A stretch of DNA of 64,000 nt, taken from contig JAGOBK010000002.1 in assembly GCA_017983465.1 (NCBI GenBank), positions 1 through 64,000 on the forward strand, given 5' to 3'. Within the stretch, counting starts at the first letter, position 1. Each line of letters starts with the position of its first letter. The stretch is from Crocinitomicaceae bacterium (lineage in GTDB: Bacteria > Bacteroidota > Bacteroidia > Flavobacteriales_D > Crocinitomicaceae). Under the pieces are notes generated by a model that saw only the letters and a list, made by a program, of their open reading frames with translations, was not told the origin of the DNA and ran no database searches. Both the position numbers and the translations under genes were made by a program. Shown here piece by piece: positions 44,047-52,756 of this stretch.

Positions 44047-44078
44047 CAAAAATAGGTCAAATGTTGTCTTTTCTCAAA
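44047..44078 (-). promoter_or_regulatory. Promoter of the PKD type B surface protein
   Basis: On the minus strand TTTG (44075-44078), a 20-base spacer and TATTTTTG (44047-44054), a perfect -7 box, are followed by a 15-base leader. It overlaps the 3' end of the upstream reductase gene. Confidence 0.65.
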
Positions 44079-44851
44079 TCTAAAACATTGATTTCGTGTA
44101 TGGAATGACCATAATTAAAGCTTGTTTCCTGGGTGATTTTACTTCCATCAATTTTCTTGCCACGATTACCCTCCAAAAAGGTCAGTTTTTCTTCTCCCAT
44201 TTCAAGAGCCAAATCACCATAGTACTGCTCCTTTGAGGGGTGTTCAGGCCAAGATAGATTATATAGTGAATCTTTTTGGGTATCCTGTAAAAGAACAATA
44301 ATGGCCGCAATGATGTCAGATTGATGAATCAAATTAACTGGAGCTTGTCCGTTAGAAATAGGACGTCTGTGACGCAAAAAATAGCGAATAGGATGTCGAT
44401 TTGGTCCAATGTGACCAGCCAAGCGAAGAATGTGATGGTTAGATGTGGCAAGCGAACGGATACTGGCCTCCATTTGGGAAACCAGATGTGTTTCATCCAC
44501 GGGTGATGATTCGTTAATCAAAGTGTTCGACTCTATGTAAACACCTGTTGAACTCGTAAAAATAAGTTGGGTAAACGAAAGTGCATTTAGTAAATTCTTT
44601 AAGGATTCAAGAACACCTTCAAATGGTGGTAAAGTGATGATTACTTTGTCGAAGTGCCACCCGGGGATTTCTTTCCAACAAAGGACTTGATTCGTTTTAG
44701 TTAAAGGAATGCTAAAAAAGCCATTCGCTTCAATTTCAATCAATTTATTGGCATCTGAACTACTCGCCCAAATTTTTAATTCATCACTTTTCAGTTCTTC
44801 TGCTAGTGCTTTGCCAAGCCATCCATAACCAATTATCAAATAATTTTTCAT
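44057..44851 (-). CDS. NAD(P)-dependent epimerase/dehydratase-like protein
   Basis: A 264-residue SDR-type protein starting MKNYLIIGYGWLGKALAEEL, a Rossmann GxGxxG nucleotide motif, with VIITLPPFEGV (about 70-80) and IFTSSTGVYIES (about 97-108), where Ser/Thr and Tyr occupy the expected active-site region. The atypical GYGWLG form is shared with YeeZ-like epimerase-family proteins. The substrate is unknown. It is divergent from lpdA and its end overlaps the promoter of the next minus-strand gene. Confidence 0.83.
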   Translation of the reverse strand: MKNYLIIGYGWLGKALAEELKSDELKIWASSSDANKLIEIEANGFFSIPLTKTNQVLCWKEIPGWHFDKVIITLPPFEGVLESLKNLLNALSFTQLIFTSSTGVYIESNTLINESSPVDETHLVSQMEASIRSLATSNHHILRLAGHIGPNRHPIRYFLRHRRPISNGQAPVNLIHQSDIIAAIIVLLQDTQKDSLYNLSWPEHPSKEQYYGDLALEMGEEKLTFLEGNRGKKIDGSKITQETSFNYGHSIHEINVLDLRKDNI

Positions 44852-44937
44852 CCAAATGATAAACGTAAAAATCTCAAAAGAGTTTGTTTTTATTTACGGA
44901 TATCTCCTTTCTGTTTTTAACTTGTGAATTGTTGTGC

Positions 44938-44945
44938 TAACTTTG
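44938..44945 (+). promoter_or_regulatory. -7 box of lpdA
   Basis: TAACTTTG is a perfect -7 box, 15 bases before the ATG at 44961. A T-rich stretch about 20 bases upstream (44914-44918) may serve as a weak -33 element. Confidence 0.6.
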
Positions 44946-44960
44946 ACAAAAATTTGTGAG

Positions 44961-46364
44961 ATGAATGCTTTTGATGTAATTGTAGTAGGATCGGGTCCAG
45001 GTGGATATGTTTCAGCACTTCGATGTGCTCAACTCGGTCTAAAAACAGCGCTTGTAGAAAAATACAATACCTTAGGTGGTACTTGTTTAAATGTAGGTTG
45101 TATACCATCCAAGGCTTTATTGGATTCATCAGAGCATTTCTATAATGCACAACACAATTTCCAAACTCATGGCATCGAAATTACTGGCTTAAAAGCAAAC
45201 CTAACACAAATGATCAACCGCAAAAATGAAGTGGTAAGTCAAACGTGTGCTGGAGTGAAATTTCTCATGGATAAAAACAAAGTGACTGTATATCATGGTC
45301 TTGGTTCTTTTTCTGATGCGAATACGATTTTAGTAAAAGGAGCGGATGGTTCAGAAACATCGTTACAAGGAAAAAATATCATTATTGCAACGGGTTCAAA
45401 ACCGAACTTTTTTCCAGGAATGGAGCCAGATAAAAAACGCATCATCACCTCAACTGAGGCATTGAATATGACTGAAATTCCAAAAAGAATGTTGGTCATC
45501 GGTGGTGGCGTTATTGGACTTGAACTTGGTTCTGTTTACGCGAGATTAGGTGCAGAAGTGGAAGTCATTGAATTTGCTCCAACGATTCTTCCAACGATGG
45601 ATGCCGGAATTGGCAAAGAATTTACTAAAATTCTGAAAAAAGAAGGATTCAAATTCCACATGGAACACCGTGTAGTGAAAGTTGAAAATAAAGGTAAAAA
45701 AGTTGTTTTAACAGCAGAAAATAAAAAAGGTGAAACCGTCACACTCGAGGCAGATTATTGCCTAGTTGCAGTTGGAAGAACACCTTACACGGAAGGATTA
45801 AACCTAGAGAAAGCAGGTTTAAGTGCAACAGACAGAGGTCAAATCGACGTAAATGAGCACCTTCAAACAAAATTAAGTCACATCTACGCAATTGGTGACG
45901 TTGTTCGCGGTGCGATGCTCGCACACAAAGCTGAAGAAGAGGGCGTATTTGTTGCAGAGATGATTGCTGGACAAAAACCACACATCAATTACAACTTGAT
46001 TCCAGGTGTTGTTTATACTTGGCCTGAAATTGCTGCTGTTGGAAAAACAGAAGAAGAATTGAAAGCTGCAGGTATTGCATACAAAGCTGGAAGCTTCCCT
46101 ATCAAAGCGTTGGGAAGAGCGCGAGCAAGTATGGATACAAGTGGCTTCATCAAAGTTCTAGCTGATGAAAAAACAGACGAAATTCTAGGTGTACACATGA
46201 TTGCGCCAAGAGCGGCAGATTTAATCATGGAAGCAGTAACCGCGATGGAATACCGCGCTTCAGCAGAGGACATTGCACGTATTTGTCATGGTCACCCAAC
46301 GTACTCTGAAGCATTGAAAGAAGCTGCGTTAGCTGCTACAGATAATCGCGCTTTACACATTTAA
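44961..46364 (+). CDS. lpdA: Dihydrolipoyl dehydrogenase
   Basis: The E3 flavoprotein of 2-oxoacid dehydrogenase complexes and possibly the glycine cleavage system; it reoxidises dihydrolipoamide with NAD+. The 467 residues carry the FAD motif VIVVGSGPGGYVSAL (6-20), the redox-active disulfide GGTCLNVGCIPSK (C42, C47), the NAD-binding GGGVIGLELGSVYARLGAEV (about 179-198), YAIGDVV (about 310-316) and the active HGHPTYSE near the C-terminus. I chose the ATG at 44961 because it opens on the FAD strand; nine upstream codons run through the promoter box. Confidence 0.97.
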   Translation: MNAFDVIVVGSGPGGYVSALRCAQLGLKTALVEKYNTLGGTCLNVGCIPSKALLDSSEHFYNAQHNFQTHGIEITGLKANLTQMINRKNEVVSQTCAGVKFLMDKNKVTVYHGLGSFSDANTILVKGADGSETSLQGKNIIIATGSKPNFFPGMEPDKKRIITSTEALNMTEIPKRMLVIGGGVIGLELGSVYARLGAEVEVIEFAPTILPTMDAGIGKEFTKILKKEGFKFHMEHRVVKVENKGKKVVLTAENKKGETVTLEADYCLVAVGRTPYTEGLNLEKAGLSATDRGQIDVNEHLQTKLSHIYAIGDVVRGAMLAHKAEEEGVFVAEMIAGQKPHINYNLIPGVVYTWPEIAAVGKTEEELKAAGIAYKAGSFPIKALGRARASMDTSGFIKVLADEKTDEILGVHMIAPRAADLIMEAVTAMEYRASAEDIARICHGHPTYSEALKEAALAATDNRALHI

Positions 46365-46368
46365 GTTG

Positions 46369-46722
46369 TTACGCTGAAAAGGCGTCCGTAATGTGTTCGA
46401 TGTTTGTTTGATATTGATTATGTACGATTGAAATAATATCGAAACGAACATTTCTGTCAATTTGATTATCTTGAACATAGCGGTCGGCTACCTTGATTAT
46501 TTGACGTTGTTTCGACCTCGTTACAGCACGCCATGGTTCGCCAATTTGTGCGGTGCTTCTCGCTTTTACTTCCACAACAACCAATTCTTCGCCATCCATA
46601 AGGACAAGATCAATTTCCCATTTCTTAAATCGGATGTTTCGATCGATTAACTGAAATCCTTTCCCTTGTAAAAAATTCAACGCTTCATCTTCTCCCCATG
46701 AGCCCAACTCCTCTTTTTTCAT
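46369..46722 (-). CDS. YraN family protein (UPF0102)
   Basis: A 117-residue member of UPF0102, which has a restriction-endonuclease-like fold. Conserved features are GSWGEDEALNFLQGKGF (about 7-23), the acidic WEIDLVLMDG (about 35-44, Asp as metal ligand) and VVEVKARS (about 50-57), making a PD-(D/E)xK-like site D...ExK. Its role, perhaps in Holliday junction or DNA processing, is not established. It is convergent with lpdA (four bases apart) and divergent from hutI. Confidence 0.88.
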   Translation of the reverse strand: MKKEELGSWGEDEALNFLQGKGFQLIDRNIRFKKWEIDLVLMDGEELVVVEVKARSTAQIGEPWRAVTRSKQRQIIKVADRYVQDNQIDRNVRFDIISIVHNQYQTNIEHITDAFSA

Positions 46723-46806
46723 TTTCTTTTTACCTAAATATACAATTTTCTCCTCGATTTTCCGAGTGAATGAAACAAGGAAGTATCTTTATATCAAATT
46801 CCAACT

Positions 46807-48039
46807 ATGTCTAAAATCCTGATCAAAAACATCAAAGGACTCGTACAAGCGGGTGAACAGATTCCGTCCGTACGGAAGGGTGCTGAAATGAAGCAATTAG
46901 ACTTAATAGAAGAAGCTTTCTTGGCGCTTGAAGATGGAGAAGTAATTGCCTATGGAAAAATGGCAGAATGGGAAGGGATTCTCGATTGGCGCAATGTTGA
47001 AATTGTAGATGCCGACGGTTGTTACGTACTTCCCGCATTTGTAGATTCGCACACACATACTGTTTTTGCAAAAACGCGTGAAGAAGAATTCGTGGACCGA
47101 ATTCACGGACTTAGTTATGAGGAAATAGCGGCCAAAGGTGGAGGAATTCTAAACTCGGCAAGAAAATTAAGTGAGCTATCGGAAGATGAATTATTTGATT
47201 CCGCAAAAACACGGATTGAACGTATAATTCAAACAGGAACAGGTGCCCTAGAAATCAAATCTGGTTATGGCCTTTCACTAGAAGGTGAATTAAAAATGCT
47301 CCGCGTAATTAAACGCTTAAAAGAATGCATGCCTATAAATATCAAAGCAACCTTTTTAGGCGCACATGCTTTTCCCGCTGAATACAAAGAAAATAAACGA
47401 GGATATATCGATTTGATCATTCATGAAATGTTGCCCGCCATTCATCAGGAACAATTGGCGGATTACATCGATGTCTTCTGTGAACGCAATTATTTTTCTG
47501 TCCTTGAAATGGAAGAAATCCTAAAAGCGGGGATTGCCCTTGGACTAAAACCCAAAGTGCATGTGAATCAATTCAGTGTGCTTGGCGGCGTTCAAAAAGC
47601 CATTGAACTTGGCGCAATTTCTGTAGATCATTTAGAAGAAATTGACGACAAAGACATTGCAGCACTAAAATTAAGTGAAACTATCCCTACCCTACTTCCT
47701 GGATGTTCTCACTTTTTGTCGATACCATTTGGTGATGCGCGACGTATGATGGATGCTGGACTGCCTATATCTTTAGCAAGTGATTACAATCCAGGTTCTT
47801 CACCTAATTACAACTTAATGACAATCTTGTCATTGGCATGCATCAAACAAAAGATGACCCCTGAAGAAGGAATAAACGCTTTGACGATTAATGCAGCGGC
47901 GGCATTGGAATTGACAGAAACTCACGGCAAAATTGCATTGGGCAGAAAGTCCCCTATTATCTTAACAAAAGAAATTCCATCCTTGGCATACCTTGCCTAC
48001 GCCTTTGGTGAACAACATGTGCAACGAATATTCATTTGA
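46807..48039 (+). CDS. hutI: Imidazolonepropionase
   Basis: It hydrolyses 4-imidazolone-5-propanoate to N-formimino-L-glutamate, the third step of histidine breakdown. The 410 residues show the amidohydrolase metal motif FVDSHTHTVF (H82, H84), EIKSGYGLS (about 149-157), KVHVNQFSVLGG (about 255-266) and SLASDYNPGSSPNYN (about 328-342), all HutI-specific. No other hut gene is present in the window, so histidine degradation depends on genes elsewhere. A one-mismatch -7 box (TATCTTTA, 46784-46791) precedes the start. Confidence 0.95.
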   Translation: MSKILIKNIKGLVQAGEQIPSVRKGAEMKQLDLIEEAFLALEDGEVIAYGKMAEWEGILDWRNVEIVDADGCYVLPAFVDSHTHTVFAKTREEEFVDRIHGLSYEEIAAKGGGILNSARKLSELSEDELFDSAKTRIERIIQTGTGALEIKSGYGLSLEGELKMLRVIKRLKECMPINIKATFLGAHAFPAEYKENKRGYIDLIIHEMLPAIHQEQLADYIDVFCERNYFSVLEMEEILKAGIALGLKPKVHVNQFSVLGGVQKAIELGAISVDHLEEIDDKDIAALKLSETIPTLLPGCSHFLSIPFGDARRMMDAGLPISLASDYNPGSSPNYNLMTILSLACIKQKMTPEEGINALTINAAAALELTETHGKIALGRKSPIILTKEIPSLAYLAYAFGEQHVQRIFI

Positions 48040-48062
48040 TTCGGTGTAAAAATGTACCTTTG
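48035..48062 (+). promoter_or_regulatory. Promoter of the TraB/GumN gene
   Basis: TTTG (48035-48038), a 16-base spacer and TACCTTTG (48055-48062), a perfect -7 box, then eight bases to the ATG at 48071. It begins inside the last codons of hutI. Confidence 0.55.
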
Positions 48063-48070
48063 AAGCTAAG

Positions 48071-49297
48071 ATGAAATACCTAGTTATACTTTATGCAATT
48101 TGCGGCTCTTGCTATTTAGCATTTGGTCAAAACTACTTTGCCGATAGAGAATTGCTTTGGGAGATTTCTGGCAATGGACTAAAACAAAAATCCTACGTTT
48201 TCGGATCCTTGCATTCGAATGACAAACGACTATTTCAATTAGCAGATTCCGTGTACTCTGCAATGATTAATACAAATAAACTCATTCTGGAAACAGATGT
48301 TTTTGGTTTGTTCAACGATTTAGATACACGTGCAAACTTGCCCACCACCCTTTACGATAAAAATGGGCGTCCATATACCTCAGAAACGGATGCAAGTAAA
48401 ACGTTCTATGGAGATGAGGATGGAATGCCACAGTTTTTAGATGCGTATTTTCAGCAGTTTTGTTTCAATGCGGGAAAGGAATTCATTCCTTTAGAAAGCG
48501 TGAAAGAGCAATACGATTTATTGACTGATGAATTTCAAGTTTCCGATCAACGATTTATCGATGATGCACTGAATAATTTCACTCATGAACGATTAATTGA
48601 CCTGTACTTAAAAGGTGATTTAATAGCCTTGGATAAATTCATGAAAGCGAATATGTCCATGCAGGAAGGGCTTTATGATGAAGTTATTACCAAACGTAAT
48701 GTGCGGATGACACAAAAACTTGATTCCATTTTAAAATCCAAAACTACTTTTTTCTGTGCTGTTGGTGCGGGACACCTTGGGGGATCAAACGGAATCATCA
48801 ATTTGTTGCGATCGAAAGGTTATAAAGTAAGAATGGTCACTTGGTATCACTCGGAAAAAGCGAGTAACGATGAGGTAAAAGTTCGTTCTTACAAAGAATA
48901 TGTCTATAACGACCTAAATTCCGGACTCGTAGCAAAATTAGGTGGAAAGCCGATTGTCTTGGAAGAGTCTGACGGTATCAAACGAATTATTTACCGAGAA
49001 TTTGGACAAGGGAACACCTATGAAATATCCATTGTTCCAATCGACTCGAATATCACACCCGAAGAGATTGCGGCGATTTATATCGCGACACCACCAAATA
49101 CTGCTACACGAAAATTATTACTTGACGATGGACGAATTATTTTTGAAGGATTGTCTAACACCTATCCTGAGGGATTGAATTACGTGCAAATTCAGTTTAG
49201 TCCAACGTATTTTGCGGTCATCAAAACCTACGGAGGAAACAAATACATGCACTCCAATCGTCCGAATCAATTCTTTCTACGAGTTTGGTTTGAATAG
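48071..49297 (+). CDS. TraB/GumN family protein, exported
   Basis: A 408-residue protein. The signal peptide MKYLVILYAICGSCYLAFG is followed by QNYFAD. The TraB/GumN domain (about 25-270) shows LLWEISGNGLKQKSYVFGSL, where GSLH carries a conserved His, NKLILETDVFG, and CAVGAGHLGGSNGIINLLRS with the C-terminal GxGH motif. This set of two conserved histidines and Glu has been linked to a metalloprotease-like Tiki fold. About 130 extra residues at the C-terminus are unassigned. The function is unknown; the name does not imply plasmid transfer. Confidence 0.88.
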   Translation: MKYLVILYAICGSCYLAFGQNYFADRELLWEISGNGLKQKSYVFGSLHSNDKRLFQLADSVYSAMINTNKLILETDVFGLFNDLDTRANLPTTLYDKNGRPYTSETDASKTFYGDEDGMPQFLDAYFQQFCFNAGKEFIPLESVKEQYDLLTDEFQVSDQRFIDDALNNFTHERLIDLYLKGDLIALDKFMKANMSMQEGLYDEVITKRNVRMTQKLDSILKSKTTFFCAVGAGHLGGSNGIINLLRSKGYKVRMVTWYHSEKASNDEVKVRSYKEYVYNDLNSGLVAKLGGKPIVLEESDGIKRIIYREFGQGNTYEISIVPIDSNITPEEIAAIYIATPPNTATRKLLLDDGRIIFEGLSNTYPEGLNYVQIQFSPTYFAVIKTYGGNKYMHSNRPNQFFLRVWFE

Positions 49298-49339
49298 AAT
49301 GCTTATCTTCGTTTATACGCTACCACCTATTCTCATCTC

Positions 49340-52135
49340 ATGAAATTTATTGATAATCTAGCCCGAAAAATTCTGGATGACTATACAGAACTAGAGCAAT
49401 TGGTAGTTATTTTACCATCGGAAAGAGCAGTAAAATACTTAGGGAATTCCTTGTTTAAATTAAATGATGGACCCCTAATCGCTCCAGAAATGCTCACTAT
49501 TGATCGTTGGGTAAGAGCGCAATTCGATCAGATTATCGAACCGACACGACTTCTCATCGTTCTTTTTGAGGCTTATGGACAAACAGACGAAGGTAAAGGT
49601 CAAAGTTTTGAAACTTTCCTCACATGGGGAGCGACGTTGCTAAGTGATTTCAACGACCTTGATAGGTACATGGTGGACCAAGCTCAGATCTTCAAAAATC
49701 TAAAATCCATCAAGGAATTAGAAAGTTGGCATATCGACGAGGAAAATTACAGTGAATCACAACTGAAATTCATGGCTTTTTGGGAGCAAATTCCCACCTT
49801 GCACACGAAGTTAATGGATCAATTGAATAAGAGGTCCCAACTCACGCTATCACAAGCCTATCGTAAGTTAGCCGAGGAAACCTTGACATTGATTCCATCG
49901 GATAAAAAATATATTTTTGCTGGTTTTAATGCTCTTTCAAAGGCGGAACTTCAAATCATTAAAAACCTAATAAAACGAGGTGACGCGGAATTTATCATTG
50001 ACGCAGATGTCTATTATCTCGATAACGATCAGCACGAAGCCGGTTCGTTTTTACGCGATGACTTAGCCTTTTTGGAACAAAAGAATGCGAACTTTATCCA
50101 AGATAACATTCAACATTCGCCAATTGATTTTACGGTTATCGAATGTTCTCAACATACTGGTCAAATAAAAGTTGCTGCCACGGAACTTGCGAAACTGAAT
50201 CAAACAGAATTAAATGAAACCCTTGTTCTACTTGCTGATGAAACATTGATCCATTCCTTGGTGAAAAACATCCCTGCAAACGTTGGGAAGGCAAATATTA
50301 CCCTTGGACTGCCCTTGCAACAAACACCTGTGAAGTCTTGGGTTGATTTGTTGTTTACCATTCAAGAAAACAAGAAACGATTCCGAACGAAAGCCCTATA
50401 TTTCAAAGATTTTCAACGCATTTTGAATCACGTGTTTTGTTTAGCTTCACTTCCTGACGAAGAAAAGAAACAACTATCTTCCATCGAGCAGGACAGTATC
50501 CGTAAAAACAAAGTTTTTCAATTGGTTGAGCGTATGAACCTGCCTCCAAAAGCAAAAGAACTTTTTGAATTAGTGACAGAAGACTGGAACGAAAACTGGT
50601 ATGTGGCATTGGAAAAAATCAGGCGGTTAAATGTACTTTTTGTCGATTCTTTCGCGCCAATACATGAATTTGAACGTACGACAATTCAAGTTTTTGATCA
50701 AGCCATGCGAGGATTTGAGTCCTTACTTAAGGAGGGTATTCCAAACATGGAAATGAGAAGTTTCAAGCTATTGCTCAATCAACATTGGTCCACTTCCACT
50801 ATTGCTTTTCACGGTAATCCAACTAACGGCTTACAAATTATGGGCTTATTGGAGACCCGAATGATCGATTTTAAGAACCTCATCATACTTGGTTTAAACG
50901 AGGGAAAACTACCGAACAACAATCCAATTCGCACGCTGATTCCCATGGACTTGCGCGCTGCATTTAATCTTCCATCTACTCGGGAGAAGCAAGGATTATT
51001 TGCGCATCACTTTTACCGACTTTTACATCAAGCAACAAAAGTTTTAGCTACCTACACGGCAGCAGCAGAACAAATAGGCAGCAATGAAGCAAGTCGCTAT
51101 TTAATGCAAATTGAAATGGAATTAACTAAGGCAAATCCATCCATTCAATGGAAGAAATTGTTTTACCATGTTCCATTTGCTGACAGAGCCACACTGAATA
51201 CCACTCAGATACAGAAAACACCTGAAGTCCTGAACCGTATTCATGAATTTTTAGACAAACCCTTATCAGCTTCTGCAGTAAACAAATACATGATTTGTCC
51301 CTTGGACTATTACTACAGGTACCTCGTTGAATTTGGGGAAGATAAAGAAGTAGAAGAGGAAATAGAGAATAATACCTTTGGGAGCATCATACACAAAACG
51401 CTGGAAGACTTATTCAAACCATATGCTCAAAGGGATCAGCAAGGTGTATACGTGCAACCAGCGCCCCCGCCAGTAAGAGAAAAGGATGTATTGAAAATGT
51501 TGGATACATTCAAGAATAGTCTTTACAAAGGATTTTTAGATCATTTTGGTCAAGATGAATCATTATTTAAAACAGGGAAAAATCGCCTGAGTTATGAAAT
51601 GGCCATTGAGATTACCAAAAATGTTTTAAAAAAAGAACTTGAATTTATCCAAGGCTTAGACGAACCGTTATACATCGAACAGATAGAAGCAGAAATGCAT
51701 ACAGAAATATTGGTGCCATTTGAGAATGGAACAAGAAAACTGCAATTTAAAGGATTCATTGACCGCATCGATCGTATTGGAAATCGTTACCGTGTCATTG
51801 ACTACAAAACAGGGAAAGTTAAGAAAGAACAAGTCGTTTACCAAACAACAACGAAAGGATTAATTCCTTCCTTTCTCAAATCAAAACACGCTTTTCAATT
51901 AGCGCTTTACTGTATGTTTTTCAAGGATAAGTATGGTGTGATGCCAGATGAGGCAAAAATCACTTCGTTGATTAACGTAAATGAAGACTTTTATCTGACT
52001 GTAAAGGATGGAAACTTAGCAGATATGATTCCTGTTGTCCATGAATTACTTAGTGAGATTCTCGAACAAATGTTTGATGAAACTCAGCCTTTCGAGCATC
52101 AGCCAGATTCAAATTATTGCCAGTATTGTTCATAA
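49340..52135 (+). CDS. PD-(D/E)xK nuclease / AddB-like protein
   Basis: A 931-residue protein resembling the AddB subunit of double-strand-break repair nucleases. The N-terminal half is an inactivated helicase-like region (LVVILPSERAVKYLGNSLF near 21-39, LIILGLNEGKLPNNNPIR near 515-532). The C-terminal PD-(D/E)xK nuclease domain (about 645-931) has HKTLEDLF, FIDRIDRIGNRYRVIDYKTGK with the catalytic Asp and Lys, and the four-Cys iron-sulfur pattern split between YMICPLDYYYRY and the terminal NYCQYC. An AddA helicase partner is not in the window. It starts 42 bases after the TraB/GumN gene. Confidence 0.88.
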   Translation: MKFIDNLARKILDDYTELEQLVVILPSERAVKYLGNSLFKLNDGPLIAPEMLTIDRWVRAQFDQIIEPTRLLIVLFEAYGQTDEGKGQSFETFLTWGATLLSDFNDLDRYMVDQAQIFKNLKSIKELESWHIDEENYSESQLKFMAFWEQIPTLHTKLMDQLNKRSQLTLSQAYRKLAEETLTLIPSDKKYIFAGFNALSKAELQIIKNLIKRGDAEFIIDADVYYLDNDQHEAGSFLRDDLAFLEQKNANFIQDNIQHSPIDFTVIECSQHTGQIKVAATELAKLNQTELNETLVLLADETLIHSLVKNIPANVGKANITLGLPLQQTPVKSWVDLLFTIQENKKRFRTKALYFKDFQRILNHVFCLASLPDEEKKQLSSIEQDSIRKNKVFQLVERMNLPPKAKELFELVTEDWNENWYVALEKIRRLNVLFVDSFAPIHEFERTTIQVFDQAMRGFESLLKEGIPNMEMRSFKLLLNQHWSTSTIAFHGNPTNGLQIMGLLETRMIDFKNLIILGLNEGKLPNNNPIRTLIPMDLRAAFNLPSTREKQGLFAHHFYRLLHQATKVLATYTAAAEQIGSNEASRYLMQIEMELTKANPSIQWKKLFYHVPFADRATLNTTQIQKTPEVLNRIHEFLDKPLSASAVNKYMICPLDYYYRYLVEFGEDKEVEEEIENNTFGSIIHKTLEDLFKPYAQRDQQGVYVQPAPPPVREKDVLKMLDTFKNSLYKGFLDHFGQDESLFKTGKNRLSYEMAIEITKNVLKKELEFIQGLDEPLYIEQIEAEMHTEILVPFENGTRKLQFKGFIDRIDRIGNRYRVIDYKTGKVKKEQVVYQTTTKGLIPSFLKSKHAFQLALYCMFFKDKYGVMPDEAKITSLINVNEDFYLTVKDGNLADMIPVVHELLSEILEQMFDETQPFEHQPDSNYCQYCS

Positions 52136-52142
52136 ACAAAAA

Positions 52143-52191
52143 AACCTGAAAAGAAAAAAAGGGATTCATCCGCTTTAGCTCTTTTCAGGTT
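52143..52191 (-). terminator. Long-loop terminator after the 119-residue gene
   Basis: AACCTGAAAAGA (52143-52154) pairs perfectly with TCTTTTCAGGTT (52180-52191), a 12-bp stem with a 25-base loop. On the minus strand it is followed by a T run, so it can end transcription of the gene that stops at 52284. It also follows the plus-strand nuclease gene, but no T run lies on that side. Confidence 0.65.
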
Positions 52192-52217
52192 ACTGCAAGT
52201 TAAATAAAACCAAAACC

Positions 52218-52266
52218 GAACAAACGTTTTTGTTCTGCTCTTCTCAAGACGATTGCACGTTGAGAA
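52218..52266. other. Two further hairpins in the 148-base gap
   Basis: GAACAAA (52218-52224) pairs with TTTGTTC (52229-52235), loop CGTT; TTCTCAA (52241-52247) pairs with TTGAGAA (52260-52266). Together with the terminator this makes three hairpins within 125 bases and no open reading frame, suggesting a structured 3' region or small RNA on the minus strand. Confidence 0.5.
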
Positions 52267-52283
52267 TAGTTGCCTTTAGTCTA

Positions 52284-52643
52284 TTAATATAATTCTGCTT
52301 TCAATGCAGTTCGGTAATCCTTCATTTCTTCACGATTAATTTTGTGATCTGCATTTTTCAATAAGTTCAATAGGTACAATAGATTCTCTTTTTCTTCGAT
52401 TTCCATTGGATATTCATTTCCTTCTTCGTCTTCGTCATATTGTGCTTGTACGTCAAAACATTCGTTTTCAGTTAAAAACTCATAGGTTAAACGCAATAAC
52501 TTAACGACCAATGGATCTTGCTCCAACAAAGCCATTTCGCGTAATGCTTTTAAATCCTCCACTAAATTTGAGGCAGTAACACCACTCTTTTCAACATTTG
52601 CGATGATAGCATCTAATTTTTGATTCGCTAGTCCAGTTTTCAT
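52284..52643 (-). CDS. Unknown small acidic protein
   Basis: I do not recognise this 119-residue protein. It lacks a signal peptide or membrane segment. It is helical and acidic, with QYDEDEEGNEYPMEIEEKE (about 75-93) as a strongly acidic centre and a C-terminal NADHKINREEMKDYRTAL helix. I chose the ATG at 52643; seven codons upstream, the apparent TTG start lies inside a perfect -7 box, so it cannot be the true start. The gene stands alone with its own promoter and a structured tail, which suggests a specific, well-expressed cytosolic role. Confidence 0.7.
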   Translation of the reverse strand: MKTGLANQKLDAIIANVEKSGVTASNLVEDLKALREMALLEQDPLVVKLLRLTYEFLTENECFDVQAQYDEDEEGNEYPMEIEEKENLLYLLNLLKNADHKINREEMKDYRTALKAELY

Positions 52644-52661
52644 GTAGTCAATTTTGATAGG

Positions 52662-52669
52662 CAAATTTA
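52662..52669 (-). promoter_or_regulatory. -7 box of the 119-residue gene
   Basis: The minus strand reads TAAATTTG, a perfect -7 box 18 bases before the ATG at 52643. It decides the start because the longer frame would begin within it. Confidence 0.55.
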
Positions 52670-52744
52670 GTGGAAATCATTGAAATATTCACGCTTCCAT
52701 AGTGAACATTCTGTAAAAGCCGTTTTTCAAGCAAAAAGAAATCC

Positions 52745-52752
52745 TATTTTTG
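52745..52752 (+). promoter_or_regulatory. -7 box of the LysE-family gene, abutting its start
   Basis: TATTTTTG, then TTAA, then the ATG at 52757: a perfect -7 box with a four-base gap, predicting a leaderless or near-leaderless mRNA. Confidence 0.6.
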
Positions 52753-52756
52753 TTAA

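Noticed and set aside
46807..48039. A histidine utilisation operon around hutI.
   Set aside because: None of hutH, hutU or hutG is present; both neighbours are unrelated.
48071..49297. Conjugation gene, from the TraB name.
   Set aside because: TraB/GumN is a separate fold family; there are no transfer genes in the window.
49340..52135. PD-(D/E)xK nuclease with iron-sulfur Cys as a Cas4 or defence gene.
   Set aside because: Its length, helicase-like N-terminal half and split Cys pattern fit AddB; there is no CRISPR array or cas gene nearby.
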